DNA from: Chloroflexota bacterium
GTDB lineage: Bacteria > Chloroflexota > Dehalococcoidia > UBA3495
Assembly (NCBI GenBank): GCA_002716645.1
Contig: PBBR01000011.1
Location: 1-13,693, forward strand
Length of the DNA stretch: 13,693 nt
Reading direction: 5' to 3'
Below, piece by piece: positions 6,620 to 13,693 of the stretch; the stretch's first letter is position 1; each line of letters begins with the position of its first letter. A program made the position numbers and the translations under genes. The notes below the pieces were generated by a model. That model saw only the letters and a list, made by a program, of their open reading frames with translations. It had not been told where the DNA came from and made no database searches.

Positions 6620-8125
6620 ATGGATATCTCTGAAAAAAAATACATCTTGGCAATAGATCAAGGAACTACAAGTTCAAGGGCTGTTATTTTCGACTATTCA
6701 GGTCAAATCAAACATATAGCTCAAACTCCGATTGCTCAGATGTATCCAAACTCAGGATGGGTTGAAGAATCCCCAGACGAAATTTGGGAAACTCAATTGC
6801 GAATGAGCCGAGCATGTTTGAAAGAGTCTGGAGTGTCGTCCTTGGATATCGCTGCAATTGGGATTGCTAATCAACGTGAGACGACTATTGCTTGGGATAG
6901 GCTAAGTGGGGCTCCCATATATAACGCAATTGTTTGGCAGGATCGCCGTACTGCGGATTTTTGTACCAACCTTGAGGAAAAAGGGCTATCAGGCCTTATT
7001 TCTTCTAAGACAGGATTAGTAATAGATCCATATTTTTCTGCCTCGAAGATATGGTGGATGTTACACAACGTTGAAGGGGCTAATCAGGCGGCTGCGTCAG
7101 GAGATTTACTGGTCGGTACCGTAGACTCATGGCTGATTTGGAATTTGACTGGTGGGCGTGTCCATGCCACCGATTACACGAATGCTAGCAGGACTATGCT
7201 GGCTAATATCCATATATCTGATTGGGATGATGATCTACTGAGACTATTTGGTATTTCTAAACATATACTTCCCGAAATTAAGCCATCAAGCGGATTTATT
7301 GGAGTTACTGATAGAAAATGGTTTGGTAACGAGATACCAATATGTGGCGTGTCTGGAGATCAACAGGCAGCACTATTTGGGCAAAAATGTGTTTATCCTG
7401 GAAATATAAAAACAACCTACGGTACTGGTTGTTTTATATTAATGTCTACCGGTGATAAACCGGTTGTATCTGATGGTGGTTTGCTAACTTCTTTAGCCGC
7501 AGGTACAACTGAAAAACCAGGATATGTTCTGGAAGGTAGTGTTTTCAATGGAGGGGCAACCGTACAGTGGCTCAGAGATGAGCTGCAAATTATAAGTTCA
7601 TCCGCCGATATCGAGAGTTTGGCCTTAGAAGTAAATGATTCTGGTGGTCTGGTATTTGTACCTGCCTTTACTGGATTAGGTGCTCCCCTGTGGGACCCGT
7701 ATGCTAGGGGTTTGCTTATAGGTATCAGTAGAGGTACGTCCAAAGCTCATGTGGCACGAGCTACTCTAGAAGGTATTGCTCAGCAATGTGCAGATGTTAT
7801 CGAATATATGGAGAAGGATTCTGGTATTGCGGTGAAAGAAATGAAGGTAGATGGTGGGGCTTCGGTTAACAACCTTCTCATGCAGATACAATCGGATATA
7901 TCTGGAATACCTATAATAAGGCCTAGTATGGTAGAAACGACCGCTCTGGGAGCTGCTTTTCTAGCTGGGCTGGGAGTAGGTCTCTGGGAAGATGTTGAAT
8001 CTATAGGCAATGCTGACAATCAATTCGATACGTTCTATCCCCAGGGGACTGATGTTGTTCGAAGATCAATGAGAGAATCCTGGACTAAAGCCGTTCATAG
8101 AAGTCGGAACTGGGTTGATGCGTAA
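6620..8125 (+). CDS. glpK: Glycerol kinase
   Basis: The protein has 501 residues, full length for GlpK. It phosphorylates glycerol with ATP to sn-glycerol 3-phosphate in the cytoplasm, feeding glycolysis or phospholipid synthesis. The FGGY-kinase features are all present: the N-terminal phosphate loop AIDQGTTSSRAVIFD (11-25), GWVEESP (46-52), ANQRETTIAWDR with Arg86-Glu87 that contact glycerol, WQDRR (106-110), GVSGDQQAALFGQ with catalytic Asp247 (243-255), KTTYGTGCF (264-272), and the C-terminal DGGASVNNLLMQIQSD adenosine-site motif. The GT of the DQGTTSSRA and the QRETT string favour glycerol over xylulose or gluconate as substrate. Start ATG 6620 has only a weak ribosome site. No glpF, glpD or glpR is next to it, so it stands apart from a usual glycerol operon. 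It may be co-transcribed with the 8204 gene. Confidence 0.96.
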   Translation: MDISEKKYILAIDQGTTSSRAVIFDYSGQIKHIAQTPIAQMYPNSGWVEESPDEIWETQLRMSRACLKESGVSSLDIAAIGIANQRETTIAWDRLSGAPIYNAIVWQDRRTADFCTNLEEKGLSGLISSKTGLVIDPYFSASKIWWMLHNVEGANQAAASGDLLVGTVDSWLIWNLTGGRVHATDYTNASRTMLANIHISDWDDDLLRLFGISKHILPEIKPSSGFIGVTDRKWFGNEIPICGVSGDQQAALFGQKCVYPGNIKTTYGTGCFILMSTGDKPVVSDGGLLTSLAAGTTEKPGYVLEGSVFNGGATVQWLRDELQIISSSADIESLALEVNDSGGLVFVPAFTGLGAPLWDPYARGLLIGISRGTSKAHVARATLEGIAQQCADVIEYMEKDSGIAVKEMKVDGGASVNNLLMQIQSDISGIPIIRPSMVETTALGAAFLAGLGVGLWEDVESIGNADNQFDTFYPQGTDVVRRSMRESWTKAVHRSRNWVDA

Positions 8126-8169
8126 ATTGTTTAGATGTAAGCTTTTTGTCGGAGAGAAGTTTAATTTGT

Positions 8170-8189
8170 GCAAGGCTTGTTTACCTTGC
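8170..8189 (+). other. Small hairpin just ahead of the 8204 gene's ribosome site
   Basis: GCAAGG (8170-8175) pairs with CCTTGC (8184-8189) around an eight-base loop, ending three bases before the AGGAG of the next gene. It could be a weak terminator after glpK or a translation-modulating stem. Six base pairs can arise by chance. Confidence 0.3.
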
Positions 8190-8203
8190 TATAGGAGATG
8201 TGG

Positions 8204-8878
8204 ATGTCTCAGGAACTAGGCCGAGTGCAGCGTCCTCCTGTAGATCAATATAAGGACAAGCGAAAACTATTGCTGGTTCCATTGATTCAGTCTCATCCAT
8301 CCATTGATGATGCTGGTGCAACTATTATATCGACGTATTGGGCCCAGGTGACTACGCAACTGGAAGTCATGCAAACTCAGCTTGGAGCTATATCCGTAGT
8401 TTATTGCGAAAACTTGGCGGAGGGAGGAGACCAAGGACTTGAGCAATTGCAAGCCGCGGACCAAAGCACCTATGAACTAGTCAGTACTGTAGTGTCCGAA
8501 GGAGCCACCTTAGAAGTTATAGAAGAACTGGAATCATTGTCTGAACTTATAGACTTACAAAGATTTCTGGCGTCTCCTATGGTTAGCCAAAAAGTCGCTA
8601 CCCGTCTTCAGGAATGGTACACAGAAGCCAGTAAGTCTAGATGGGACAGAATTTCTGAGACTATTGGCGGAACTCTTGGTGAGGGAAGCGTAGGCTTAAT
8701 TCTGGCATCAGAACGCCATCAAATACAATTTCCCTCTGATATAGAAGTTTTCTATGTGGCCCCGCCAGCCTTGGATGAATTTCGCAGATGGATGCAGGAT
8801 TGGATCGAACAAAGGCAACGGGAGTTTGCAGATCGGATGGCGTCAGAGTCGACGGATTCCCTAGATGCAGATACGTGA
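8204..8878 (+). CDS. Uncharacterised 224-residue cytoplasmic protein
   Basis: I do not recognise this protein. The ATG at 8204 is chosen because AGGAG (8193-8197) sits six bases upstream; the in-frame ATG at 8198 abuts that site. The protein is acidic and largely helical, without signal peptide or membrane segment. After a short N-terminal tail it has LLLVPLIQSHPSIDDAGATI, then a long helical stretch rich in Glu, Leu and Gln (about 45-140). A second part (about 150-200) runs WDRISETIGGTLGEGSVGLIL to a likely beta hairpin ending in IEVFYVAPPALDEFRRWMQDW, and the tail is charged. The IGGTL-GEGSVGLIL and EVFYVAPP segments faintly recall archaeal/eukaryotic release-factor eRF1-like domains; I give this no weight. 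It lies 78 bases after glpK in the same direction and ends ten bases before the convergent hydrolase stop. Confidence 0.8.
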   Translation: MSQELGRVQRPPVDQYKDKRKLLLVPLIQSHPSIDDAGATIISTYWAQVTTQLEVMQTQLGAISVVYCENLAEGGDQGLEQLQAADQSTYELVSTVVSEGATLEVIEELESLSELIDLQRFLASPMVSQKVATRLQEWYTEASKSRWDRISETIGGTLGEGSVGLILASERHQIQFPSDIEVFYVAPPALDEFRRWMQDWIEQRQREFADRMASESTDSLDADT

Positions 8879-8888
8879 TCTGGATTCG

Positions 8889-9815
8889 TTAGACATCTAG
8901 CGCCTTTCTCATAGCGTCAGCTGCTTCTTTGACGGCTGCTCGGCCTTTGTCTACCACTGAAGCCATTCCAAAGAATCCGTGAATCATACCGCTATACATT
9001 GTGTATTGAGTAGTCACACCTTCGGCTTTTAATCGTTCGGCATAAGCCTTGCCCTCATCTCTCAACGGGTCATATTCAGCAGTTATGATGAGAGCTGGAG
9101 GTAGGTTTTGTAAACTCTGAGCCTTCATGGGAGCTGCGTATGGGTTGTTAGCGGCTTCTTTATCCTCAAGATAATGGTCCCAATACCAGATCATTCCATC
9201 CCTGCTTAACTGGTAACCTTCAGCATTATCTATATAAGACTTGGTGTTGAAGTTCATTTCAGTTACTGGGTATACCAGTAGTTGGAATCCTATTTTAGGA
9301 CCTTGTTTATCCCTCGCCATTAGGCTTACCACAGCGGCTAGGTTTCCACCGGCGCTGTCTCCTCCGACAGCGATCTTGTCTGGATCTGCATTTAAAGAAG
9401 ACGCATTTTCTGATACCCATTGGGTTGCAGCGTAGCAGTCATCTGAAGCGCCGGGAAACTTTGTTTCGGGCGCCAATCGATAATCAATAGATATGATCAC
9501 CGAACTGGATTCATTACAGAGGTGTCTGGCGGTAGCATCTGCACTTTCTAAGTCACCTACAACCCAGCCACCTCCATGAAACCATACTAAAACAGGAAGG
9601 GATGTTTCGTCAGAAGGTGTGTATATTCGTGCTGGTATAGGTCCGGCGTCTGAAGGTATTTTTATGTCTTCTACTTTATGTACATCGGGACCTTTTCCCC
9701 GTGGGCGTGCTTTGGCGTTAGATCTAGCCTCTTGAGCACTTACAGTGTGGGATGGTGGAAATCCTAATGCAGCGACTTGTTCCATTACTGATTCAATTTG
9801 TGCGTCTAACGGCAT
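8889..9815 (-). CDS. HSL-family alpha/beta hydrolase (carboxylesterase/lipase)
   Basis: The protein has 308 residues from an ATG at 9815 with AGAGGA about seven bases upstream. The hormone-sensitive-lipase (family IV) signature is complete: oxyanion-hole motif HGGGW (80-84), nucleophile elbow GDSAGGN with Ser154, then Asp249 in AEYDPLRDEG and His279 in MIHGFFGM as the remaining triad. DYRLAPE (111-117) is also characteristic. Such enzymes hydrolyse short- to medium-chain esters. There is no signal peptide, so it is intracellular and acts on imported or internal esters; the substrate cannot be told from sequence. It is transcribed alone, towards the 8204 gene, and its promoter must lie in the 319-base gap it shares with pstS. 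Length and motifs are typical, with no sign of damage. Confidence 0.94.
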   Translation of the reverse strand: MPLDAQIESVMEQVAALGFPPSHTVSAQEARSNAKARPRGKGPDVHKVEDIKIPSDAGPIPARIYTPSDETSLPVLVWFHGGGWVVGDLESADATARHLCNESSSVIISIDYRLAPETKFPGASDDCYAATQWVSENASSLNADPDKIAVGGDSAGGNLAAVVSLMARDKQGPKIGFQLLVYPVTEMNFNTKSYIDNAEGYQLSRDGMIWYWDHYLEDKEAANNPYAAPMKAQSLQNLPPALIITAEYDPLRDEGKAYAERLKAEGVTTQYTMYSGMIHGFFGMASVVDKGRAAVKEAADAMRKALDV

Positions 9816-10020
9816 ATTAATAATCCTCTTATTTCCTCGTTTGAAAAAACGGAGATTTCATGGTTGTAGGAATCTATCACGTTGTTCGGATGCCCGGAGT
9901 ATATGGGGTAGAACCGACAGCGTCAATTATTAAAGAAAATGATTATTCAAGAAATTATTAGCTTGTTATAAACGCCCGGAGAATGGATTCAAAGGTATCT
10001 GTGGTGGGGCTGTACTGTAT

Positions 10021-10058
10021 TTAACCTTTAATTAACATTGTATTAACAGTGAATTAAC
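10021..10058 (+). promoter_or_regulatory. PHO box: four TTAAC direct repeats at 11-bp spacing
   Basis: TTAAC occurs at 10021, 10032, 10043 and 10054, an exact 11-bp period, with the sixth base C, A, A, T. Tandem TTAACA-type hexamers with about five-base spacers are the known binding sites of PhoP/PhoB-type response regulators in Bacillus and related systems. The cluster lies 77 bases before the pstS start. This strongly suggests control of the operon by phosphate starvation. Confidence 0.8.
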
Positions 10059-10063
10059 TGTCT

Positions 10064-10069
10064 GATAAT
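10064..10069 (+). promoter_or_regulatory. Candidate -10 box of the pst promoter
   Basis: GATAAT differs from TATAAT at one position. The third repeat unit TTAACA (10043-10048) could double as a poor -35 with a 15-base spacer, as is common for activator-dependent promoters where the PHO box replaces the -35. The call is tentative. Confidence 0.35.
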
Positions 10070-10134
10070 CCGCTTTTCAATTGGCCCCTTTAGTATTGCA
10101 TTGCAAAATAAATCTTTTTAAGGAGATATAAACG

Positions 10135-11217
10135 GTGTTACCTGAACCAAGTTTCCTCATTTGGAAAGCTAGGAATTATTTGTCATTGATAGTCTTAGTG
10201 GTAGGGTCGATATTTTTGCTTGCATGCGGTAATTCACCGGATCAATTGGAAACGATATCAGACCCCTCAGGTATTCAATCTAATAATATGTCTGAACTGA
10301 GGGGCGATATTGCGATCGACGGATCAAGTACTGTATTCCCGATTGTTGAGGCAGTGGCTGAAGAATTTGGAATACTGACAGGTGGTAATGTGCGGGTGAC
10401 CGTAGGTATCTCAGGTACGGGCGGTGGCTTCAAGAAGTTCTGTAATAGTGAGACCGACGTCTCAGACGCTTCCAGACCAATCAAGCAAAAGGAAGTAGAC
10501 ATGTGTTCCCTCGAAGGCGTTAAGTACATTGAACTTCCGGTTGCGATCGACGGATTGACAGTAATGGTTAACAAGTCAAATGACTTTGTTGAATGTATGA
10601 CAATAGATGAATTGAACAAGATCTGGAGTCCAGAATCTGAGGATGTTGTAACTACTTGGGATCAGATACGTCCTGAGTGGCCCAATGAAAAGATGGACCT
10701 TTATGCACCTGGTGTGGATTCTGGTACTTTCGACTACTTCACCGAGACAGTAAACGGTGAATCCCAAGCGTCTCGCGGTGATTTTACCGCATCAGAGAAT
10801 GACAATGTATTGATTCAAGGTATATCCGGCAGTAAATATAGCCTGGGGTATTTTGGATACGCATACTACTCAGAAAACATAGACAAACTAAAGGCAGTGG
10901 CTATTGACGGTGGAAATGGGTGCGTCATTCCTAATGATGAAGTCATCAACGATGGTGCCTATACCCCGCTATCTCGTCCGTTATTCATCTACGTGAGGCA
11001 AGACGCATCGGATACCCCGCACGTGTCTGAATTCGTAAAGTATTTTCTTGGTGCTGAAGGTCAAACACTGGTTGCGGAGTCTGGATACATACCATTTCCT
11101 CAGGAAGTGTATGACTTTGGTATTACCAAATTCCTAGACGGAATAACAGGGACAGTCTTTGGCGGCGATAATGCCCAGAAAGGATCGGTAGCAGATGTGT
11201 TGGCTGGTAGTATCTAG
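10135..11217 (+). CDS. pstS: Phosphate ABC transporter substrate-binding lipoprotein PstS
   Basis: The protein has 360 residues from a GTG at 10135, with AAGGAG nine bases upstream. A hydrophobic signal segment (about 15-30) ends in a lipobox LLAC with Cys31, so the mature protein is probably lipid-anchored outside the membrane. The phosphate-binding loops are clear: [10 protein letters not shown] (61-70), [11 protein letters not shown] (92-102), [10 protein letters not shown] (111-120) and [10 protein letters not shown] (193-202), whose Ser, Thr, Asp and Arg side chains hold phosphate in known PstS structures. The family is the type 2 periplasmic binding fold, close in style to cyanobacterial-type PstS. 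It leads the pst operon behind a PHO box. A hairpin after its stop may give more pstS than pstCAB message, a common arrangement since the binding protein is needed in excess. Confidence 0.96.
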   Translation: MLPEPSFLIWKARNYLSLIVLVVGSIFLLACGNSPDQLETISDPSGIQSNNMSELRGDIAIDGSSTVFPIVEAVAEEFGILTGGNVRVTVGISGTGGGFKKFCNSETDVSDASRPIKQKEVDMCSLEGVKYIELPVAIDGLTVMVNKSNDFVECMTIDELNKIWSPESEDVVTTWDQIRPEWPNEKMDLYAPGVDSGTFDYFTETVNGESQASRGDFTASENDNVLIQGISGSKYSLGYFGYAYYSENIDKLKAVAIDGGNGCVIPNDEVINDGAYTPLSRPLFIYVRQDASDTPHVSEFVKYFLGAEGQTLVAESGYIPFPQEVYDFGITKFLDGITGTVFGGDNAQKGSVADVLAGSI

Positions 11218-11232
11218 TAACTTAATTTAGTG

Positions 11233-11279
11233 GGGTGGTAGCCGTGATTCCCCAATGTATCCTTCCCCGGCTACTACCC
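11233..11279 (+). terminator. Hairpin between pstS and pstC (attenuator or mRNA stabiliser)
   Basis: GGGTGGTAGCCG (11233-11244) pairs with CGGCTACTACCC (11268-11279): twelve pairs with one G-U wobble and a 23-base C-rich loop. GATTTTAG follows, a short T run. It begins 15 bases after the pstS stop and ends 38 bases before pstC, so partial termination after pstS is likely. Confidence 0.65.
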
Positions 11280-11317
11280 GATTTTAGTAAATCTCTATAC
11301 AAAAAATAGGTGTTAAT

Positions 11318-12313
11318 TTGTCTCAGGTAGGTGGGGGCCGGATAAAATTTGGAAGTGGGTCGGATGGTGTGTCGCCTATGGGTCAGGATAAACAGGTGTT
11401 AGGACTTTTTCAGAGGATGTTCGGGCTCAGATGGAAGAGAAATCTGCCAGAGGCTTTCATAAAGCATGGTCTCTTCTTGTGTGCGATCCTCTCAATTTTT
11501 ACCACAGCTGGAATCATAGCTGTTCTCTTATTTGAGGCTATTCAATTCTTCCAAGAGGTATCTATATTCGAATTTCTTGGAAGTACTAAATGGACTCCTT
11601 TATTTTCCTCTAAGCATTTTGGAATATGGCCTCTTGTAACTGGAACCTTATTAACCTCTGTCGGTGCGATGCTGGTAGCCCTGCCTCTAGGTTTGTTAAG
11701 CGCTATATATCTGTCTGAGTATGCACCGAGGCGAGTCAGGGCAACATTAAAACCGATTCTGGAAGTACTCGCTGGAATACCGACTGTAGTCTACGGATAT
11801 TTTGCGTTGCTATTTGTTACACCTATCTTGCGATCGATATCAGATAACATAATGGTTTTCAATGGCCTAAGCGCCGCTATAGTGATGGGAATAATGATCC
11901 TCCCAATGGTGTCCAGTTTGAGTGAGGATGCGATGCAATCTGTTCCTAGGTCCTTACGGGAGGGTGCCTATGCTTTGGGAGCTACTAAACTTGAAGTTGC
12001 CACAAAAATAGTAGTGCCTGCCGCATTATCGGGTATCGTAGCGGCTTTCATACTTTCTATGTCTAGGGCGATCGGTGAGACTATGATCGTTGCCATAGCT
12101 GCAGGTCAAAACCCCAACTTTACCTTTAATCCTTTTGTGCCAATAGAAACTATGACAGCATATATAGTCCAAGTCAGTATGGGCGATACTCCGACTGGGA
12201 CAATTGAGTTTAAGACCATATTTACCGTTGGGCTAAGTCTATTTGTGATGACTTTAATTATGAATTTATTGAGCCAGTACTTTGTGAAGCGATTTAGAGA
12301 GGTATATGAATAA
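11318..12313 (+). CDS. pstC: Phosphate ABC transporter permease PstC
   Basis: The protein has 331 residues. I keep the TTG at 11318 because AGGTG lies five bases upstream; an in-frame ATG at 11378 is the alternative and would remove 20 unconserved residues. Six membrane helices fit the pattern, the first around residues 49-70 and the ABC-permease core from about 105. The conserved cytoplasmic coupling loop appears as [29 protein letters not shown] (about 212-240), followed by [12 protein letters not shown], the usual PstC/PstA signature. [10 protein letters not shown] (about 129-138) is also family-typical. With PstA it forms the inner-membrane channel for phosphate. Its stop overlaps the pstA start by one base (TAATG), indicating translational coupling. 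Confidence 0.95.
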   Translation: MSQVGGGRIKFGSGSDGVSPMGQDKQVLGLFQRMFGLRWKRNLPEAFIKHGLFLCAILSIFTTAGIIAVLLFEAIQFFQEVSIFEFLGSTKWTPLFSSKHFGIWPLVTGTLLTSVGAMLVALPLGLLSAIYLSEYAPRRVRATLKPILEVLAGIPTVVYGYFALLFVTPILRSISDNIMVFNGLSAAIVMGIMILPMVSSLSEDAMQSVPRSLREGAYALGATKLEVATKIVVPAALSGIVAAFILSMSRAIGETMIVAIAAGQNPNFTFNPFVPIETMTAYIVQVSMGDTPTGTIEFKTIFTVGLSLFVMTLIMNLLSQYFVKRFREVYE

Positions 12314-13197
12314 TGGCTCTCATAACTGAAGTTGCATTCCATGCGCAGATGAGGAAAAGGAAAATCCGAGGATATGTCTTTTACGCTCTATGTCTTACTG
12401 CCGTAGCATTAGGTCTGCTGATGCTGGCAGCGTTGTTGTACAACGTATTGTCTGAGGGATTCAGTCGACTTTCTTGGGACTTTATCACGAATTTTCCTTC
12501 AAGATTCCCGGAACGAGCTGGTATTCATGCCGCTATATTGGGGAGTATATATGTGGTGTCTATAGCGGGTGTGGTCGCTTTTAGTTTGGGTGTAGGTGCA
12601 GCAATCTATCTAGAAGAATATGCGAAGAAGGGTACATTTGCTAGCTTCATACAGCTAAATATAGCAAATTTAGCTGGTGTGCCTTCGATAGTCTACGGGA
12701 TACTTGGTCTCGAAATATTTGTGCGAATCATGGAGTTGGGAAAAAGTGTTATAGCAGGGGGGTTGACCCTTGCCCTGTTAGTCTTACCAATAGTAATAAT
12801 AGCTTCTCAAGAGGCTATTAGAGCCGTTCCACCGTCTTTGAAGGAGGGAGGATTTGCTCTGGGTGCTACTAAATGGCAGGTTGTACGGCGATTGGTATTG
12901 CCATACGCTTTTCCTGGGATACTTACAGGAGCTATATTAGCCGTAAGTAGGGCTGTAGGAGAGACGGCTCCATTGATTGTCATGGGAGCCTTAACCTTCG
13001 TGCCGTTTGCTCCGGATGGACCCATGAGTCGTTTCACTGTTCTGCCGATTCAAATTTTCAACTGGGTATCAAGACCACAAGAGGGATTCCATGTTGCTGC
13101 TGCTGCTGGGATTATTGTTCTGTTGGTAGTACTACTTACTATGAATGCTTTCGCAGTATTCCTTAGGCACAAATTCCAGAAAGGGACCCAATGGTGA
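12313..13197 (+). CDS. pstA: Phosphate ABC transporter permease PstA
   Basis: The protein has 294 residues, starting at the ATG that overlaps the pstC stop. Six hydrophobic segments are visible. Family signatures include [34 protein letters not shown] (about 98-131) and the coupling loop [32 protein letters not shown] (about 174-205), then [15 protein letters not shown], where the Thr-Ala-Pro distinguishes PstA from PstC. It forms the second half of the phosphate channel and contacts PstB through that loop. No separate ribosome site is evident, in line with re-initiation after pstC. It ends four bases before the pstB start. Confidence 0.95.
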   Translation: MALITEVAFHAQMRKRKIRGYVFYALCLTAVALGLLMLAALLYNVLSEGFSRLSWDFITNFPSRFPERAGIHAAILGSIYVVSIAGVVAFSLGVGAAIYLEEYAKKGTFASFIQLNIANLAGVPSIVYGILGLEIFVRIMELGKSVIAGGLTLALLVLPIVIIASQEAIRAVPPSLKEGGFALGATKWQVVRRLVLPYAFPGILTGAILAVSRAVGETAPLIVMGALTFVPFAPDGPMSRFTVLPIQIFNWVSRPQEGFHVAAAAGIIVLLVVLLTMNAFAVFLRHKFQKGTQW

Positions 13198-13201
13198 TTA
13201 T

Positions 13202-13693
13202 ATGGTCACTACAGAAAAAACTTTAATTATAGAAACTAAGAATGTGAGTGTTTTCTATGGAGATACTCCTGCGGTTTCTGACATAAGTCTGGGAATCGAA
13301 CGAGAAAAAATAACGGCCTTGATTGGCCCATCGGGCTGCGGCAAAACTACTCTTCTACGATCTTTTAATAGAATGAATGACTTGATTCCAATAGCTCGAA
13401 CGTCCGGTGAAATATTGTTCGAAGGACATAATATTTACGCTGAGAATGTCGACCCGACAGAGATTAGATATAGGATTGGGATGGTTTTTCAACGGCCTAA
13501 CCCGTTTCCTAAGTCGATTTATGACAATATTGCTTTCGGCCCACGAATCAATGGTTTTAGGGGAGACATGGATGAGCTTGTGGAAAAGTCGTTGATTGGA
13601 GCTGCTTTGTGGGATGAGGTTAAGGACAGGTTGCGTACGAGTGGGTTAGAACTGTCAGGAGGCCAACAGCAACGTCTATGCATAGCAAGAACT
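13202..13693 (+). CDS. pstB: Phosphate ABC transporter ATP-binding protein PstB (partial, cut by right edge)
   Basis: The first 164 residues are present in one open frame up to the last base. Walker [10 protein letters not shown] (about 43-51) is followed by NRMNDLIP, a PstB hallmark. The Q-loop region reads [21 protein letters not shown] (about 100-120), another PstB-specific string, and the ABC signature [14 protein letters not shown] closes the visible part. Walker B and the switch His lie beyond the window. PstB hydrolyses ATP to drive phosphate import. It starts four bases after pstA without an obvious ribosome site, so translation is probably coupled. Only the standard single pstB is seen; a phoU gene may follow outside. 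Confidence 0.95.
   Translation, partial: MVTTEKTLIIETKNVSVFYGDTPAVSDISLGIEREKITALIGPSGCGKTTLLRSFNRMNDLIPIARTSGEILFEGHNIYAENVDPTEIRYRIGMVFQRPNPFPKSIYDNIAFGPRINGFRGDMDELVEKSLIGAALWDEVKDRLRTSGLELSGGQQQRLCIART

Larger units (their letters stand above)
9816..10134. other. Divergent intergenic region between hydrolase and pstS
   Basis: This 319-base gap holds the hydrolase ribosome site (about 9823-9828 on the minus strand), the repeat cluster at 10021-10058, a candidate -10 box at 10064-10069, and the pstS ribosome site AAGGAG at 10120-10125. The part 9840-10010 is AT-rich with no credible ORF or RNA structure that I can see. Confidence 0.6.

Overview
The window looks like a piece of a free-living, probably marine bacterium with moderate to low GC. 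The gene content (a UGSC-motif selenoprotein, an SDR, a VOC protein, an HSL-type hydrolase and a pst operon) and the protein style remind me of SAR202-type Chloroflexota. That placement is an impression from the proteins and no search supports it.

Layout. (1) Positions 1-3358 are a visibly AT-richer surface-polysaccharide segment. A family 2 glycosyltransferase runs off the left edge on the minus strand. It is divergent from a large O-antigen-ligase-like membrane protein with a C-terminal helical repeat region. (2) Positions 3409-5520 are a three-gene minus-strand cluster. In transcription order it holds a UGSC selenoprotein with an in-frame UGA, an uncharacterised 345-residue protein, and a VOC/glyoxalase-fold protein. 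(3) An SDR lacking the usual Tyr/Lys catalytic pair is divergent from that cluster (5686-6504) and is followed by a strong hairpin. (4) Glycerol kinase (6620-8125) and an unrecognised 224-residue protein (8204-8878) follow on the plus strand. They converge on an HSL-type alpha/beta hydrolase (8889-9815, minus strand). (5) Positions 10021-13693 are a phosphate-uptake operon pstS-pstC-pstA-pstB, with pstB cut by the right edge. Four direct repeats at an exact 11-bp period precede it and look like a PHO box. A stable hairpin lies between pstS and pstC.

The most interesting element is the selenoprotein. Conventional reading splits it at an opal codon into two fragments (5520-5212 and 5172-4972). 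Both fragments are in one frame, the codons around the stop spell D-(UGA)-G-S-C, and a bacterial-SECIS-like hairpin sits at the expected distance downstream. Its tight linkage with the 345-residue protein and the VOC protein suggests an undescribed redox or detoxification module.

The pst genes form the high-affinity phosphate ABC importer: lipoprotein PstS binds phosphate, PstC/PstA form the channel and PstB hydrolyses ATP. GlpK makes glycerol-3-phosphate for lipid or carbon metabolism. I saw no tRNA, rRNA, CRISPR array or insertion sequence.
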